A stretch of DNA of 64,000 nucleotides from CAVQYV01 sp963718295 [NCBI: uncultured Methylomirabilota bacterium]. GTDB taxonomy: Bacteria > Methylomirabilota > Methylomirabilia > CAVQYV01. The position numbers and the translations under genes are program-made. The notes beneath the pieces were generated by a model. The model searched no databases, had not been told where the DNA came from, and saw nothing but the letters and a program-made list of their open reading frames with translations. The stretch spans positions 62,001-126,000 of the forward strand of contig CAVQYV010000011.1 in assembly GCA_963718295.1 (NCBI GenBank). The letters run 5' to 3'. Shown here piece by piece: positions 28,752 to 37,524 of the stretch (position 1 is its first letter; every line of letters begins with the position of its first letter).

Positions 28752-29624
28752 ATGAACCACTTTCAAAGAGGACGATCCCTTCCCCCGATAAGGCAACCGA
28801 TGCGCAATGAGAGGGGGGCCATCCTGGTGATTGCCCTGCTGGCCCTGGTGGTCCTCTCCGTCCTGGGGCTGACCTTCATCTCCATCTCCAAGACCGAATC
28901 CGATATCTCTTATAACGATCGCGATTCGGGGAGGGCCCTCTATGTCGCCGACTCCGGGTTGGAGAGGTTCAAGCGGGACCTCCGCTACGACTGTACCTAT
29001 CCCGGGACCAACACCAGTGACCGGTACCTGGCCTCCCCGGCCCCGGTCGGGGATGGGACCTTGAGCGATGGGACCAACACCTATGTGAAATCCTCCGCCC
29101 CGGTGACCCGTTACTATGACCTGGGCGCGGCGCTGACCACCACCTTCGCCAACCTCACCGCCTACCAGCAGCAGACCCTCAATGGGGGAGGCTATGCCCT
29201 GAAGCTCAAGACGGACAGCGACGGAATCATCGTCCAGTCCACGGGCAGCATCGGATCCCGGGTGGCGCGGACCATCGAGGCCAAGTTCGAGGCCAAGAGC
29301 CTCAGCGTCTGGGACAATGCCATCTTTGGGGGCGTCGGTGCCAGCGGGGCGATGATCAATGGCAATGTCACCATTGCCGGATCGGTCCACATCCTGGGGA
29401 CCGGGCTGACCAGCACCGACATCGCCATGGACCTGGGGGGCGGAGCGACCATCTTGAATCAATATACGGGCATCTCCGTCCACCCTGAACGGAAAATTGG
29501 TCCAGAATTCGGCGGCCATCGCGGCCCTGCCCGGCAGGCTGAGGGCCGAATATCGGGTGAAGAGGGGATTAAACGACGATCAACAGTGGCAGCTCCGGGG
29601 TGGGGGAATCGACCTACAACGTGA
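28752..29624 (+). CDS. PilX-like pilus assembly protein, N-terminal part (frameshifted)
   Basis: Begins MNHFQRGRSLPPIR after AGGAGA, then RNERGAILVIALLAL, the hydrophobic N-terminal helix of PilX-type minor pilins, which lacks the +5 Glu of major pilins. GRALYVADSGLERFKRDL is typical of the family. The frame is coherent to about 29477, ending ILNQYTGIS; beyond this it is nonsense. One base later the DNA continues sensibly (TLNGKLVQNSAAIAALPG), and near 29602-29606 a further one-base step leads into the frame of 29600-30331. The intact gene would run 28752-30331, about 525 residues. Confidence 0.75.
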   Translation: MNHFQRGRSLPPIRQPMRNERGAILVIALLALVVLSVLGLTFISISKTESDISYNDRDSGRALYVADSGLERFKRDLRYDCTYPGTNTSDRYLASPAPVGDGTLSDGTNTYVKSSAPVTRYYDLGAALTTTFANLTAYQQQTLNGGGYALKLKTDSDGIIVQSTGSIGSRVARTIEAKFEAKSLSVWDNAIFGGVGASGAMINGNVTIAGSVHILGTGLTSTDIAMDLGGGATILNQYTGISVHPERKIGPEFGGHRGPARQAEGRISGEEGIKRRSTVAAPGWGNRPTT

Positions 29625-30331
29625 GGGGGGTCTACACCAATGACGGTTTTGCCGGGAGCCACCCGAACCAAGTCTACTCCGATAACGGCAAGAACCAGAA
29701 ATATGATCTGCCCGCCGACCTCAGCATCCCCTTTCCCATGCCCGATACGGCCTGGCTGAATGCCAACTCCCTGGATATCAGCGGAAGTCTCCCCGCCTCC
29801 GGGGGGAATTACACCCTCGACTCCGACACGGCCAGCTTCTCCCTGGGGCCGGATGCCCATGGGAACACCATCAGCTGGAACAAGACGACCGGGACCCTCA
29901 CCCTCACCGGCGTCTTCAAGGTCCCCGGCAAACTGACCCTGGCCAAGAAGAATAACATCATACTATACAGCGGCAAAGGCACCCTCTATGCAACCGGCGA
30001 CGTGGACATCAAGGATTGTATCCTGCCGGCCACCGCCTCCTCCTATCCCACCACCCATTGCATCGGGATCATCTCCGGCGGTATCATGGACATGGACTGC
30101 AATACCTCTCAGGTTCGACACTGCGGCGCCTTCTACGCCCAGACCAAGATCGTGTGTGCCAAGCAGGACCAGATCGCGGGGACCATTGTGACCAACTACT
30201 TCGATCTGGGAGGCCAGGTCCCCAGCATCTACCAGGTTCCCCTGTTGAGCAGGAACCTCCCTCCGGGGATGCCGGGGGGTGACCCGTATTACTTCATCAA
30301 GACCGTCTATTGGCGGGAGGTGACCAGTTAG
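29600..30331 (+). CDS. PilX-like pilus assembly protein, C-terminal part (frameshifted)
   Basis: Continuation of the gene starting at 28752. It encodes GESTYNVRGVYTNDGFAG, then a strand-rich region with TGVFKVPGKLTLAKKNN and GTLYATGDVDIKD, ending LPPGMPGGDPYYFIKTVYWREV, a plausible C-terminus of large PilX-like proteins. The nominal GTG at 29600 lies in a G-rich run (GGGGTGGGGGA) and has no reason to be a real start. Removing one G from the five-G run joins it to the middle segment. I treat it as one broken gene, not a separate protein. Confidence 0.7.
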   Translation: MGESTYNVRGVYTNDGFAGSHPNQVYSDNGKNQKYDLPADLSIPFPMPDTAWLNANSLDISGSLPASGGNYTLDSDTASFSLGPDAHGNTISWNKTTGTLTLTGVFKVPGKLTLAKKNNIILYSGKGTLYATGDVDIKDCILPATASSYPTTHCIGIISGGIMDMDCNTSQVRHCGAFYAQTKIVCAKQDQIAGTIVTNYFDLGGQVPSIYQVPLLSRNLPPGMPGGDPYYFIKTVYWREVTS

Positions 30332-30429
30332 GGCCGGTCTTGGGGTCCGGGACCCTATATGTGACGGGAAGTTATCTCATATGGGCTGCATAACCACCCA
30401 TTTTTTCAGCAGGTTTTCACATTTTTTCC

Positions 30430-30458
30430 TTGACAAGGGCTATTTGGTTTTAGTATCA
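30430..30458 (+). promoter_or_regulatory. Possible promoter for pilMNOPQ
   Basis: A consensus -35 box TTGACA (30430-30435) is followed after 17 bases by GTATCA (30453-30458), a weak -10, in an unusually T-rich stretch about 70-95 bases upstream of pilM. It would separate expression of the assembly genes from the minor-prepilin cluster. The -35 is strong, the -10 poor. Confidence 0.45.
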
Positions 30459-30524
30459 GCGGGGCGTGAGGGGCTGCGTGCCCCCGTCAATGAAGAAGAT
30501 AACAGGGTTCAAAGGGGAAAAGAA

Positions 30525-31586
30525 GTGGCTTCCTTATTCAAGAAGAGCGACCTCGTAGGGCTCGACATCGGAACCAGCTCGATCAAAGCCATCCAGCTCA
30601 AGCGGGCAGGCAAGGGCTTCGATCTGGTCCATCTGGGCATGGCCCCCCTTCCGCCGGAGACCATCGTGGATGGGGTGATCATGGATGGAAATGCGGTGGT
30701 CTCCGCGGTGAATCAGATCTATGCCGAAAGCGGGATCAAGACCAAAGAGGTGGCAGTGGCCGTCTCCGGTCACTCGGTGATCGTGAAGAAGATCCGCATG
30801 GCCCAGATGAAGGAAGAGGAACTGCGGGAATCGATTCGGTGGGAGGCGGAGCAATACATTCCCTTCGCGATCGAGGATGTCAATATCGATTTCCAGATCA
30901 TCGGACCGCCCACCACCCAGTCTCCGGAAATGGAGGTATTGCTGGTAGCGGTGAAGAAGGACGTGGTGAATGCCTATCAGGCTGTGATTTCCAGCGCCGG
31001 CCTGAACACGATCGTGGTAGATGTGGATGCCTTCGCCCTGGAGAACTCCTATACCATCTCCTATGAGATCCGGCCCAATGAATTGATCGCCTTGGTGAAT
31101 CTGGGGGCGGCGGTCATGACCATCAACATCCTCAGAGACGGGGTTTCCACCTTCACCCGAGATTCTGCCTTCGGTGGCAGCCGCTACACCGAAGCCATTC
31201 AAAAGGGATTGGCCCTGAGCTACGATCAGGCAGAGAGCCTGAAGATGGGAGGGGAGGTAGAAGGCCACAGCTTTGCCGAGGCCGAAGCGATTATCAAAGA
31301 GGTCAATAACGAACTGGCCGGAGAGATCAGGCGGTCCTTTGACTTCTTCCGGTCCGCCAGCCAGGATGATCAGATCCACCAGCTGGTGCTCAGTGGGGGG
31401 TCCGCCCGGCTTCCGGGACTCCTCGAATTTCTCTCTCAGCGTCTGGAGATCCCCGGGGAGATCGCGGATCCCTTGAGAAACATCAAGGCTGATCCCAAAC
31501 GGTTCGATCCGGAATATCTCCATTTCATCGCACCTCAGACCGCCATAGCGGTCGGACTGGCTCTAAGACAGGTAGGGGACAAATGA
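30525..31586 (+). CDS. pilM: Type IV pilus assembly protein PilM
   Basis: Cytosolic actin-like ATP-binding protein that links PilN to the pilus motor. LVGLDIGTSSIKAIQL is the phosphate-1 motif; VSGHSVIVKKIRMAQM, LRESIRWEAEQYIPF and the later LSGGSARLPGL complete the actin-type fold. GTG 30525 after AAAGGGGAA gives 353 residues, the usual PilM length; the frame extends upstream without homology. It overlaps pilN by four bases. Confidence 0.92.
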   Translation: MASLFKKSDLVGLDIGTSSIKAIQLKRAGKGFDLVHLGMAPLPPETIVDGVIMDGNAVVSAVNQIYAESGIKTKEVAVAVSGHSVIVKKIRMAQMKEEELRESIRWEAEQYIPFAIEDVNIDFQIIGPPTTQSPEMEVLLVAVKKDVVNAYQAVISSAGLNTIVVDVDAFALENSYTISYEIRPNELIALVNLGAAVMTINILRDGVSTFTRDSAFGGSRYTEAIQKGLALSYDQAESLKMGGEVEGHSFAEAEAIIKEVNNELAGEIRRSFDFFRSASQDDQIHQLVLSGGSARLPGLLEFLSQRLEIPGEIADPLRNIKADPKRFDPEYLHFIAPQTAIAVGLALRQVGDK

Positions 31587-32128
31587 TCCGTATCAACCTC
31601 CTTCCACATGCCGAAAGGCCAAAGCCACCCACCAGGGTACGAGGAGGATTTTTCATCATTCTGGCTGGTCTGTGCCTCCTGGTTATTTTGGGACTGCGGT
31701 GGTTCAGCGTGAAGACGCAGATCGCAGATCTGAACAAGGAAAACGTGCAGCTCCAGGCAGAACTCATCAAGTATCAGGCCATTGCCAAAGAGGTGGAGAA
31801 ATTTAAAGCCGACAAGGGGAGCCTGGAGGCCAAATTGGAGTCCATCGATCGTCTGAAAGCCGGCCAGGTTGGCCCGGTCCGTATCCTGGATCAGGTAAGC
31901 CAGCTCCTCCCCGATGGGGTATGGCTGACCTCATTGAATCACACGGCCGCCCGACTGGTTCTTCAGGGGTATGCATTTACCAACTTCTCGATCGCAGAAT
32001 TCATGACCCAGTTGGCAAAATCCCCTGACGGACGATTCACCAACGTGGATCTCAGCTACTCGGAGCATGCCGTCATCGGAAAGGTTCCGGTGGAGAAGTT
32101 TGAGATTACCTGCACTGTCAAGCTTTAG
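31583..32128 (+). CDS. pilN: Type IV pilus assembly protein PilN
   Basis: Inner-membrane protein with a short cytosolic N-terminus, MIRINLLPHAERP, the conserved INLLP motif that binds in the PilM groove. One membrane helix (about residues 23-41) is followed by a coiled coil (about 48-95) and a ferredoxin-like periplasmic domain. The 181-residue length is normal. It pairs with PilO, encoded 12 bases downstream. Confidence 0.92.
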   Translation: MIRINLLPHAERPKPPTRVRGGFFIILAGLCLLVILGLRWFSVKTQIADLNKENVQLQAELIKYQAIAKEVEKFKADKGSLEAKLESIDRLKAGQVGPVRILDQVSQLLPDGVWLTSLNHTAARLVLQGYAFTNFSIAEFMTQLAKSPDGRFTNVDLSYSEHAVIGKVPVEKFEITCTVKL

Positions 32129-32140
32129 GGGGAGCCACTA

Positions 32141-32761
32141 ATGGCCTTAAAAGACTCCTTTGCCAATATTCCCAAGAACCAGAAGATCTTGCTGATTGTG
32201 CTGGTTTTCGTGGCAGTCGTTGCCGCCTACTATTTCGTGGTCGATAAGGGCATGACGGCCGAAAGGAAATCGCTGGAACAGAAAAGGGATGTCCTACGGG
32301 GCGAACTGAACGAAAAGAAGATCTTGGCGGCTAATCTCGACCGCCTGAAATCGGAGATTGCCTTGCTGGAATCTCAACTTGCTCAAGCGCTCCTCGTCCT
32401 TCCCGAGGAGAAGGAGATCCCGAAGTTATTGGTCAACATCAACTCCCTGGGCCTGAAGGCGGGCGTGGACTTCCTGCTCTTTCGGCCGGGCACCTTGGTG
32501 AACCGCGATTTCTATGGGGAGTTTCCCGTTCAGATGAAAGTCCAGGGGACCTACCACGCATTGGGGCTCTTTTTTGATATGCTTTCCAAGATGCCCAGAA
32601 TCGTCAATGCCTCCGATATAAAGATCTTTCCCTTACCCGAATCGAAGGGCAAGGAAGTACAGAAGGGCAGAGATACCATCGTGTCCGAGTTCACTGCTAC
32701 AACTTTTACCTTTGCCGGCGCAAAAGGAGGAAAGGCGAGTGGGTCCGGAAAAGCCAGCTGA
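32141..32761 (+). CDS. pilO: Type IV pilus assembly protein PilO
   Basis: Inner-membrane partner of PilN. It has one membrane helix (about residues 17-34, ILLIVLVFVAVVAAYYFVV), a coiled coil with heptad leucines (about 45-85), and a periplasmic domain (PEEKEIPKLLVNINSLGLKAG). The 206-residue length is typical. Its C-terminus overlaps the likely pilP start by 23 bases. Confidence 0.91.
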   Translation: MALKDSFANIPKNQKILLIVLVFVAVVAAYYFVVDKGMTAERKSLEQKRDVLRGELNEKKILAANLDRLKSEIALLESQLAQALLVLPEEKEIPKLLVNINSLGLKAGVDFLLFRPGTLVNRDFYGEFPVQMKVQGTYHALGLFFDMLSKMPRIVNASDIKIFPLPESKGKEVQKGRDTIVSEFTATTFTFAGAKGGKASGSGKAS

Positions 32762-33302
32762 TCCTCGAATGCTTCAAGTCCTTCGATTTGTTTACATCTT
32801 TCTCATTGCGGCCACACTCCTCTTCTCTCTATCGCTATCGGCATGCAAGAAAGAGAGCCCTGCCCCTCAACCCTCCCGTCCGATTCCCCGAGCTGCGGGT
32901 CCCGCTGGTGCACCACCTTCGCCTTCCCCAGTGGCGCAGCCGGCGGAGCAGGCAACTCCTGTCCACACCGCAGCTTATGCCTATGACCCAGGGGGCCGGC
33001 GCGATCCCTTCACTCCCTTGGCAACTCTTCAGGAGCGGGAGGAGAAGAAAAAGGGCCTCAAGAGCTTGCAAGTCTCCGACTTGCGGCTTTCGGGCATCGT
33101 GTGGGACAAGAAGGAGTATGTGGCCTTGGTGGAGGCCCCTGATCGCTTGGGGTATGTGTTGAAGGTGAATGATCTGATTGGCAACACCGCTCGTGTTGCC
33201 AGGATATCCCCGGAGTCCGTCCTCTTTGAAGTGAAAGAAAGCCCGTACCTGCCCAAGTCCAAGATCAAAGAGGTGGAACTTAAATTCAAGAAGGAGGAAT
33301 AG
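32739..33302 (+). CDS. pilP: Type IV pilus lipoprotein PilP
   Basis: Lipoprotein bridging PilNO and the secretin PilQ. A hydrophobic signal is followed by LSAC (lipidated Cys36), then a proline- and alanine-rich flexible linker and a compact C-terminal domain (GRRDPFTPL, LRLSGIVWDKKEYVALVEAP) that binds PilQ. GTG 32739 is chosen because AAAGGAGGAAAGG precedes it; ATG 32769 is a reasonable alternative with a shorter leader. Length 187 residues. Confidence 0.88.
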   Translation: MGPEKPADPRMLQVLRFVYIFLIAATLLFSLSLSACKKESPAPQPSRPIPRAAGPAGAPPSPSPVAQPAEQATPVHTAAYAYDPGGRRDPFTPLATLQEREEKKKGLKSLQVSDLRLSGIVWDKKEYVALVEAPDRLGYVLKVNDLIGNTARVARISPESVLFEVKESPYLPKSKIKEVELKFKKEE

Positions 33303-33305
33303 ACC

Positions 33306-35591
33306 ATGAGAGGGAGGCCATTCCAGAGGATGGGCATCCAATCTCTTGCTCTGCTGTCCGGATTGCTGATATGGGGCCTCCTGGCTGGGTCTGTCTCGGC
33401 GGAAATGGCCTCATACACCCAGTTGGCAAAGATCTCGGCCGATTCTCGGGTTCGGATTGCCAGGGGTGAGGAGGCAACTGGAGAGAACCAGGGGAAACCC
33501 GACCTGGCGAATATCTCGGAGGTTGTCCTGGAGCAGATGAGCCAGACTCGGGCTTCAATCCGCATTCAGGCTGATCGATCTATTCCGAGCTATGAGTCCT
33601 TTGCCCTGCCGGATCCACCCCGGCTGGTGGTTGACATCCCAAATGCAAATCATGCAATCCAGGCATATCCAAGCCCTGCGGCAGATAGCCTGGTCAAAAA
33701 GATCCGCTCTTCTCAGTACAAGGATGCCCCTACCAAGGTGGTTCGCCTGGTGTTTGACCTCATCTCCCCCTCCTCCTATCTGGTGGAAGCGAAGGGGGAT
33801 CAATTGAGGATTGCCCTGGGAGAAGGGGAGAGGCCGGCGGTGGCGGGGGAACCCCCATCCCAGAAATCCCCTGATTTAGGGACCGGGGCGGAGCCAGGCA
33901 AGGTGACGAAGATCGACTATCAATCAAAAAAGAAGAATAGGGCGCGGATCCTGATTTCCACCGAGGGGAAAGTCCGCTACGACATCTCGAAGATCTCCCA
34001 GCCTCCCTCATTGGTATTGGACATCCATCCGGCAGCGATCATGGACGCGGCTGCCCAACCCCTGGATGTCCACCTCCTGTCCGGTCAGGTGGAGAAGGTG
34101 AGGGCGGTCCAATCACAAGTGGATCCAGAGAAGGTGGTTCGGGTTGTGGCCGACCTCAGGGGGTCCATCAAGTACGAGGTCAGCCAGGATCAGGCGGGGA
34201 TCTATCTGGATATCTCGCCGGCCCCTTCCGAGTCCCAGGCCGCTGAGGCCGCCCTATCACCAATGGCAGCAGAGCCTCCTCCAGCAGAGGCCAAGAAGAT
34301 CTCCATGGATTTCAAGGATGCCGACATCAACAATCTGTTGCGCATCCTGGCCGAGGTGAGCGGAGCAAACATCGTGGCCGGATCGGACGTCAAAGGAAAT
34401 GTGACGGTGCGCCTGATCAATATCCCCTGGGATCAGGCCCTGGATGCCATCCTGAAGATCAATGGCTACGGCTATATGCGGGAGGGCAATATCATTCGCG
34501 TGGCCTCCTTGGCTGCCATCGCGAAGGAAACGGAAGAGCAAAAGAAGAGAGAGGCCGAGGAACGTAAGTCCAGAGAGCTGGAGAGAAGAGAGAAGGTCGC
34601 CCTCGCGCCACTGGAGCAATACATCCTTCCCGTCAATTATGTGAGCGCGGAGAAGCTGATGGAGAACCTCCTGCCCATGGCCTCGAAGGATCCGGAGACG
34701 GAGAAGCTTCGTGGTAAGATCACCATTCACTCGGAGACCAAGTCGATCATCATCAATGATACGGCGGAGGCGATTGAGAAGATGAAGCAGATGGCCTCCC
34801 GTCTGGATGTCCGGACCCCCCAGGTGATGATCGAGGCAAGGATCGTTACGGTCAGGGAGGGGTTTGCTCAATCCCTGGGTATCCAGTGGGGAGGAAGTTA
34901 TACGGCCGATGTGAGTGGCGAAAACGATGTGACGGTGGCCGGGACGAATCCGCCCCTTACGGCGCCTTTCGGCGCACCCCTGGCGAACTGGCTCGTCAAC
35001 CTGCCCATGGTCACAGCCGGAGGCATACCGACGGCGGGTGCCTTTACCATAGGGTATATCGGAAGTCGGCTCATCTTGGAGGCTCGCCTCTCGCTGGGAG
35101 AAGCAGAAGACTATGTGAAGAACCTTTCCAGCCCCAAGGTAACCACCATGGACAACAAAGAGGCAGAGATCAAATCGGGCACCCAAATTCCCTTCACCAC
35201 GGTGGATCCATCCTCAGGCCGGTTGGCCATCTCTTTCCAGGAGGCCTATCTCAGGCTGAAGGTGAAACCTCATGTGACGTCGGACAAAAAGATCAATATG
35301 GAAATCGAGGCGGAGAACAATACGCCAGGAAGAAACTATCCGACCGGTGTGGGGGACGTGGTGTCCATAGACAAGAGAATGGCCAAGACCGAGATGCTGG
35401 CAGAGAATGGCTCTACGGTGGTGCTGGGGGGACTTTATGTCAATGAGGAAAGGACGCTCGAGGAAGGGATTCCCTGGCTCCGCAAGCTCCCGGTCATCGG
35501 ATGGCTCTTCAAACGAAGGACTGTAAATCCAGTAAGGCAGGAGCTTTTGATCTTCATCAGTCCAACGATCCTGGAGGAACAGAAGATATAG
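33306..35591 (+). CDS. pilQ: Type IV pilus secretin PilQ
   Basis: Outer-membrane channel through which the pilus passes. The 761-residue protein has a signal peptide (to about residue 33), two AMIN domains (about 60-165 and 200-310) for peptidoglycan contact, a secretin N0/STN domain (ISMDFKDADINNLLRILAEVSG, about 335-400), an N1 domain, and the secretin core with VMIEARIVTVREGFAQSLGIQWG and NGSTVVLGGLYVNEE. ATG 33306 follows AAGGAGGAATAGACC. It ends the pilMNOPQ run and is followed by a terminator. Confidence 0.93.
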   Translation: MRGRPFQRMGIQSLALLSGLLIWGLLAGSVSAEMASYTQLAKISADSRVRIARGEEATGENQGKPDLANISEVVLEQMSQTRASIRIQADRSIPSYESFALPDPPRLVVDIPNANHAIQAYPSPAADSLVKKIRSSQYKDAPTKVVRLVFDLISPSSYLVEAKGDQLRIALGEGERPAVAGEPPSQKSPDLGTGAEPGKVTKIDYQSKKKNRARILISTEGKVRYDISKISQPPSLVLDIHPAAIMDAAAQPLDVHLLSGQVEKVRAVQSQVDPEKVVRVVADLRGSIKYEVSQDQAGIYLDISPAPSESQAAEAALSPMAAEPPPAEAKKISMDFKDADINNLLRILAEVSGANIVAGSDVKGNVTVRLINIPWDQALDAILKINGYGYMREGNIIRVASLAAIAKETEEQKKREAEERKSRELERREKVALAPLEQYILPVNYVSAEKLMENLLPMASKDPETEKLRGKITIHSETKSIIINDTAEAIEKMKQMASRLDVRTPQVMIEARIVTVREGFAQSLGIQWGGSYTADVSGENDVTVAGTNPPLTAPFGAPLANWLVNLPMVTAGGIPTAGAFTIGYIGSRLILEARLSLGEAEDYVKNLSSPKVTTMDNKEAEIKSGTQIPFTTVDPSSGRLAISFQEAYLRLKVKPHVTSDKKINMEIEAENNTPGRNYPTGVGDVVSIDKRMAKTEMLAENGSTVVLGGLYVNEERTLEEGIPWLRKLPVIGWLFKRRTVNPVRQELLIFISPTILEEQKI

Positions 35592-35629
35592 CAGACCTTG
35601 ACCAGGATTTCCCTTGGGCAGTAAGTGTG

Positions 35630-35656
35630 AAAAGGCGCACAAAGGGTGCGTCTTTT
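35630..35656 (+). terminator. Hairpin after pilQ
   Basis: AAAAGGCGCAC (35630-35640) and GTGCGTCTTTT (35646-35656) form an 11-bp stem with one G-T pair and a five-base loop. The A run on one side and T run on the other fit an intrinsic terminator, possibly two-way. A GTG inside the hairpin also opens the next frame but is an unlikely start. Confidence 0.75.
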
Positions 35657-35675
35657 CCATCTCTGGAGGGAGAAA

Positions 35676-36404
35676 TTGAAGAAATATCTAAAGAGACAAA
35701 ACCGAAGCAGCATGATCGCCATGGGGTGGGCCCTTTCTCTGCTGCTATTCTGCTTGTCTTGGGGGGGGCCCCAGCCGGCTTGCTCCGAGGCCTCCACGAT
35801 CCTCTCCTTAGGAGAGGATTCGTATATCCCCAAGGGGACCATCGAAGGAGCAACGGGGGTCAAGTTCATAGAGGAACTGGGAAAGAATCGGCTTGAAGAG
35901 GTAAGCGTGGTGATCCTTTCCAATATCGACCATTCGAGCATACCAGGTCCGGTCCGCAGTGAGTTAGCAGGTTACGTGAGAAAAGGAGGGTCCCTGCTCA
36001 TCACCGGAGGAGATAGGTCATTTGGCAGCGGAGGGTACGACGGGACCGATTTGGGTCCCATCCTCCCCTTTAGGATCCTCTACCAGAAGGATTGGCAGTC
36101 CAGCCGAAGGGGACAGATCGAGTCCGTGGCATCGGGCCATCCGGTCTTTTCCGGTATCGATCTCATGAGGATTCCATTGGTGGACTTTTTCAATAACATG
36201 GCCAACGCGGAGGGAGTGAATCTGATCGCCCAGTTCTCCAAATTCAATCGCCAGCCCATGATCGCGGAAAGAGAAGTCGGGAATGGTCTGGTCTTCGGAA
36301 TCGCCTTCAGCATGACCCAGGCATCCTCCCAATGGCCCGAAGGGAATGAGTTTTGTCTCAATCTGGTGAAATATCTTCTGCAGCGATCCAGCATCAGACC
36401 GTAA
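35676..36404 (+). CDS. Exported glutamine-amidotransferase-like (GATase1-like) protein
   Basis: Function unknown. TTG 35676 follows GGAGGGAG and begins MKKYLKRQNRSS, a clear secretion signal ending near CSEAS, giving 242 residues. The body (VVILSNIDHSSIPGP, YVRKGGSLLITGGDRSFGSGGYDGT, PILPF) resembles the GATase1-like domain found in large exported or membrane-linked proteins with von Willebrand domains. I see no catalytic Cys-His-Glu triad, so it is probably not an amidotransferase. It lies between pilQ and aroB but has a terminator upstream, so a pilus role is only a suggestion. Confidence 0.6.
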   Translation: MKKYLKRQNRSSMIAMGWALSLLLFCLSWGGPQPACSEASTILSLGEDSYIPKGTIEGATGVKFIEELGKNRLEEVSVVILSNIDHSSIPGPVRSELAGYVRKGGSLLITGGDRSFGSGGYDGTDLGPILPFRILYQKDWQSSRRGQIESVASGHPVFSGIDLMRIPLVDFFNNMANAEGVNLIAQFSKFNRQPMIAEREVGNGLVFGIAFSMTQASSQWPEGNEFCLNLVKYLLQRSSIRP

Positions 36405-36432
36405 CCACCCTGGGGTAAGGCGGCCCGATTTC

Positions 36433-37524
36433 GTGGAGACCGTCCCTGTTCAGCTCACATCCCGAAACTATTCCATCCACATTGGCGCGCACATCCTTCC
36501 TCACTTGGGAAAACTGCTGGGCGAGCTTAACCTCTCAAAAAGGGTCCTTCTGGTTAGCGATCCGCAGGTGAACGAGATTTACGGCAAGGCCGTCCTGGAT
36601 ATACTCAGAGAGGCGGGGTTTTCCCCTCTTCTCTTATTGGTTCCGGCAGGGGAAGAGAACAAGTCCTTGGTGTGGGCGCGGCGTCTTTATGATTCACTCA
36701 TCCGGGAGAAATTCGATAGAGGTTCTCCCATCATTGCCTTGGGGGGCGGCGTAATCGGGGATCTCGCCGGATTTGTAGCCGCCACCTATATGCGCGGCGT
36801 TCCCTTCATCCAACTGCCCACCTCGCTGCTGGCGCAGATTGACAGCAGCGTGGGTGGAAAGGTCGCCGTCAATCATCCTCGGGCCAAGAACATGATAGGA
36901 GCGTTTTACCAGCCCCTGTTGGTCTTGATCGATGTCAGCTTCCTAAGTACCTTGCCGCAGAGGGAATTTGGGGCCGGGATGGCCGAAGTCATCAAGTATG
37001 GAATCATATGCGACGCCAATTTTGTCTCTTTCCTGGAAGAGAATCTGCAAGAGGTCTTTTCCCTCAACCCCGAGGTCGTTTCTTTCATGATCAAGAGGTG
37101 CTGTCAGATCAAGGCCTCAATCGTGGCCCAAGATGAGAGGGAGGAAGGGCTGCGCGCAGTGCTGAACTACGGGCATACCATCGGCCATTGCGTGGAGGCT
37201 GCCACCCACTTTCGAGGCTTTCGCCACGGTGAGGCAGTAGCCATCGGCATGGTGGTGGCCGGGAGGATCTCAGAGCTATTGGGACTTTGGAGCCCAGGCG
37301 ATGCAGCCCGGCAGAAGGAGATCCTGAGGGCGGCGGGGCTTCCCCTCAGTCATCATATGAGGCCGGAGAAGGTGCTAAGGTGGCTTCATTACGACAAAAA
37401 GGTCAGAGACGGGAGAGCCCATTTTGTGTTGACAAGGAGCATCGGCGATGCTATCATCCGCCAGTTTGTGGAGGAAGAAGTGATACTGAAAGCCCTGAAC
37501 GAGACCTCTGAGGAAGATGCCTGA
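36433..37524 (+). CDS. aroB: 3-dehydroquinate synthase
   Basis: Second shikimate-pathway enzyme, NAD- and metal-dependent. GGGVIGDLAGFVAATYMRG, PTSLLAQIDSSVGGKVAVNH and the metal-binding NYGHTIGHCVE and HGEAVAIGM segments are all present. GTG 36433 is the start; the 363-residue length is normal. It overlaps the next gene by eight bases. aroB after pilMNOPQ is a common order in Desulfobacterota and other Gram-negative groups. Confidence 0.93.
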   Translation: METVPVQLTSRNYSIHIGAHILPHLGKLLGELNLSKRVLLVSDPQVNEIYGKAVLDILREAGFSPLLLLVPAGEENKSLVWARRLYDSLIREKFDRGSPIIALGGGVIGDLAGFVAATYMRGVPFIQLPTSLLAQIDSSVGGKVAVNHPRAKNMIGAFYQPLLVLIDVSFLSTLPQREFGAGMAEVIKYGIICDANFVSFLEENLQEVFSLNPEVVSFMIKRCCQIKASIVAQDEREEGLRAVLNYGHTIGHCVEAATHFRGFRHGEAVAIGMVVAGRISELLGLWSPGDAARQKEILRAAGLPLSHHMRPEKVLRWLHYDKKVRDGRAHFVLTRSIGDAIIRQFVEEEVILKALNETSEEDA

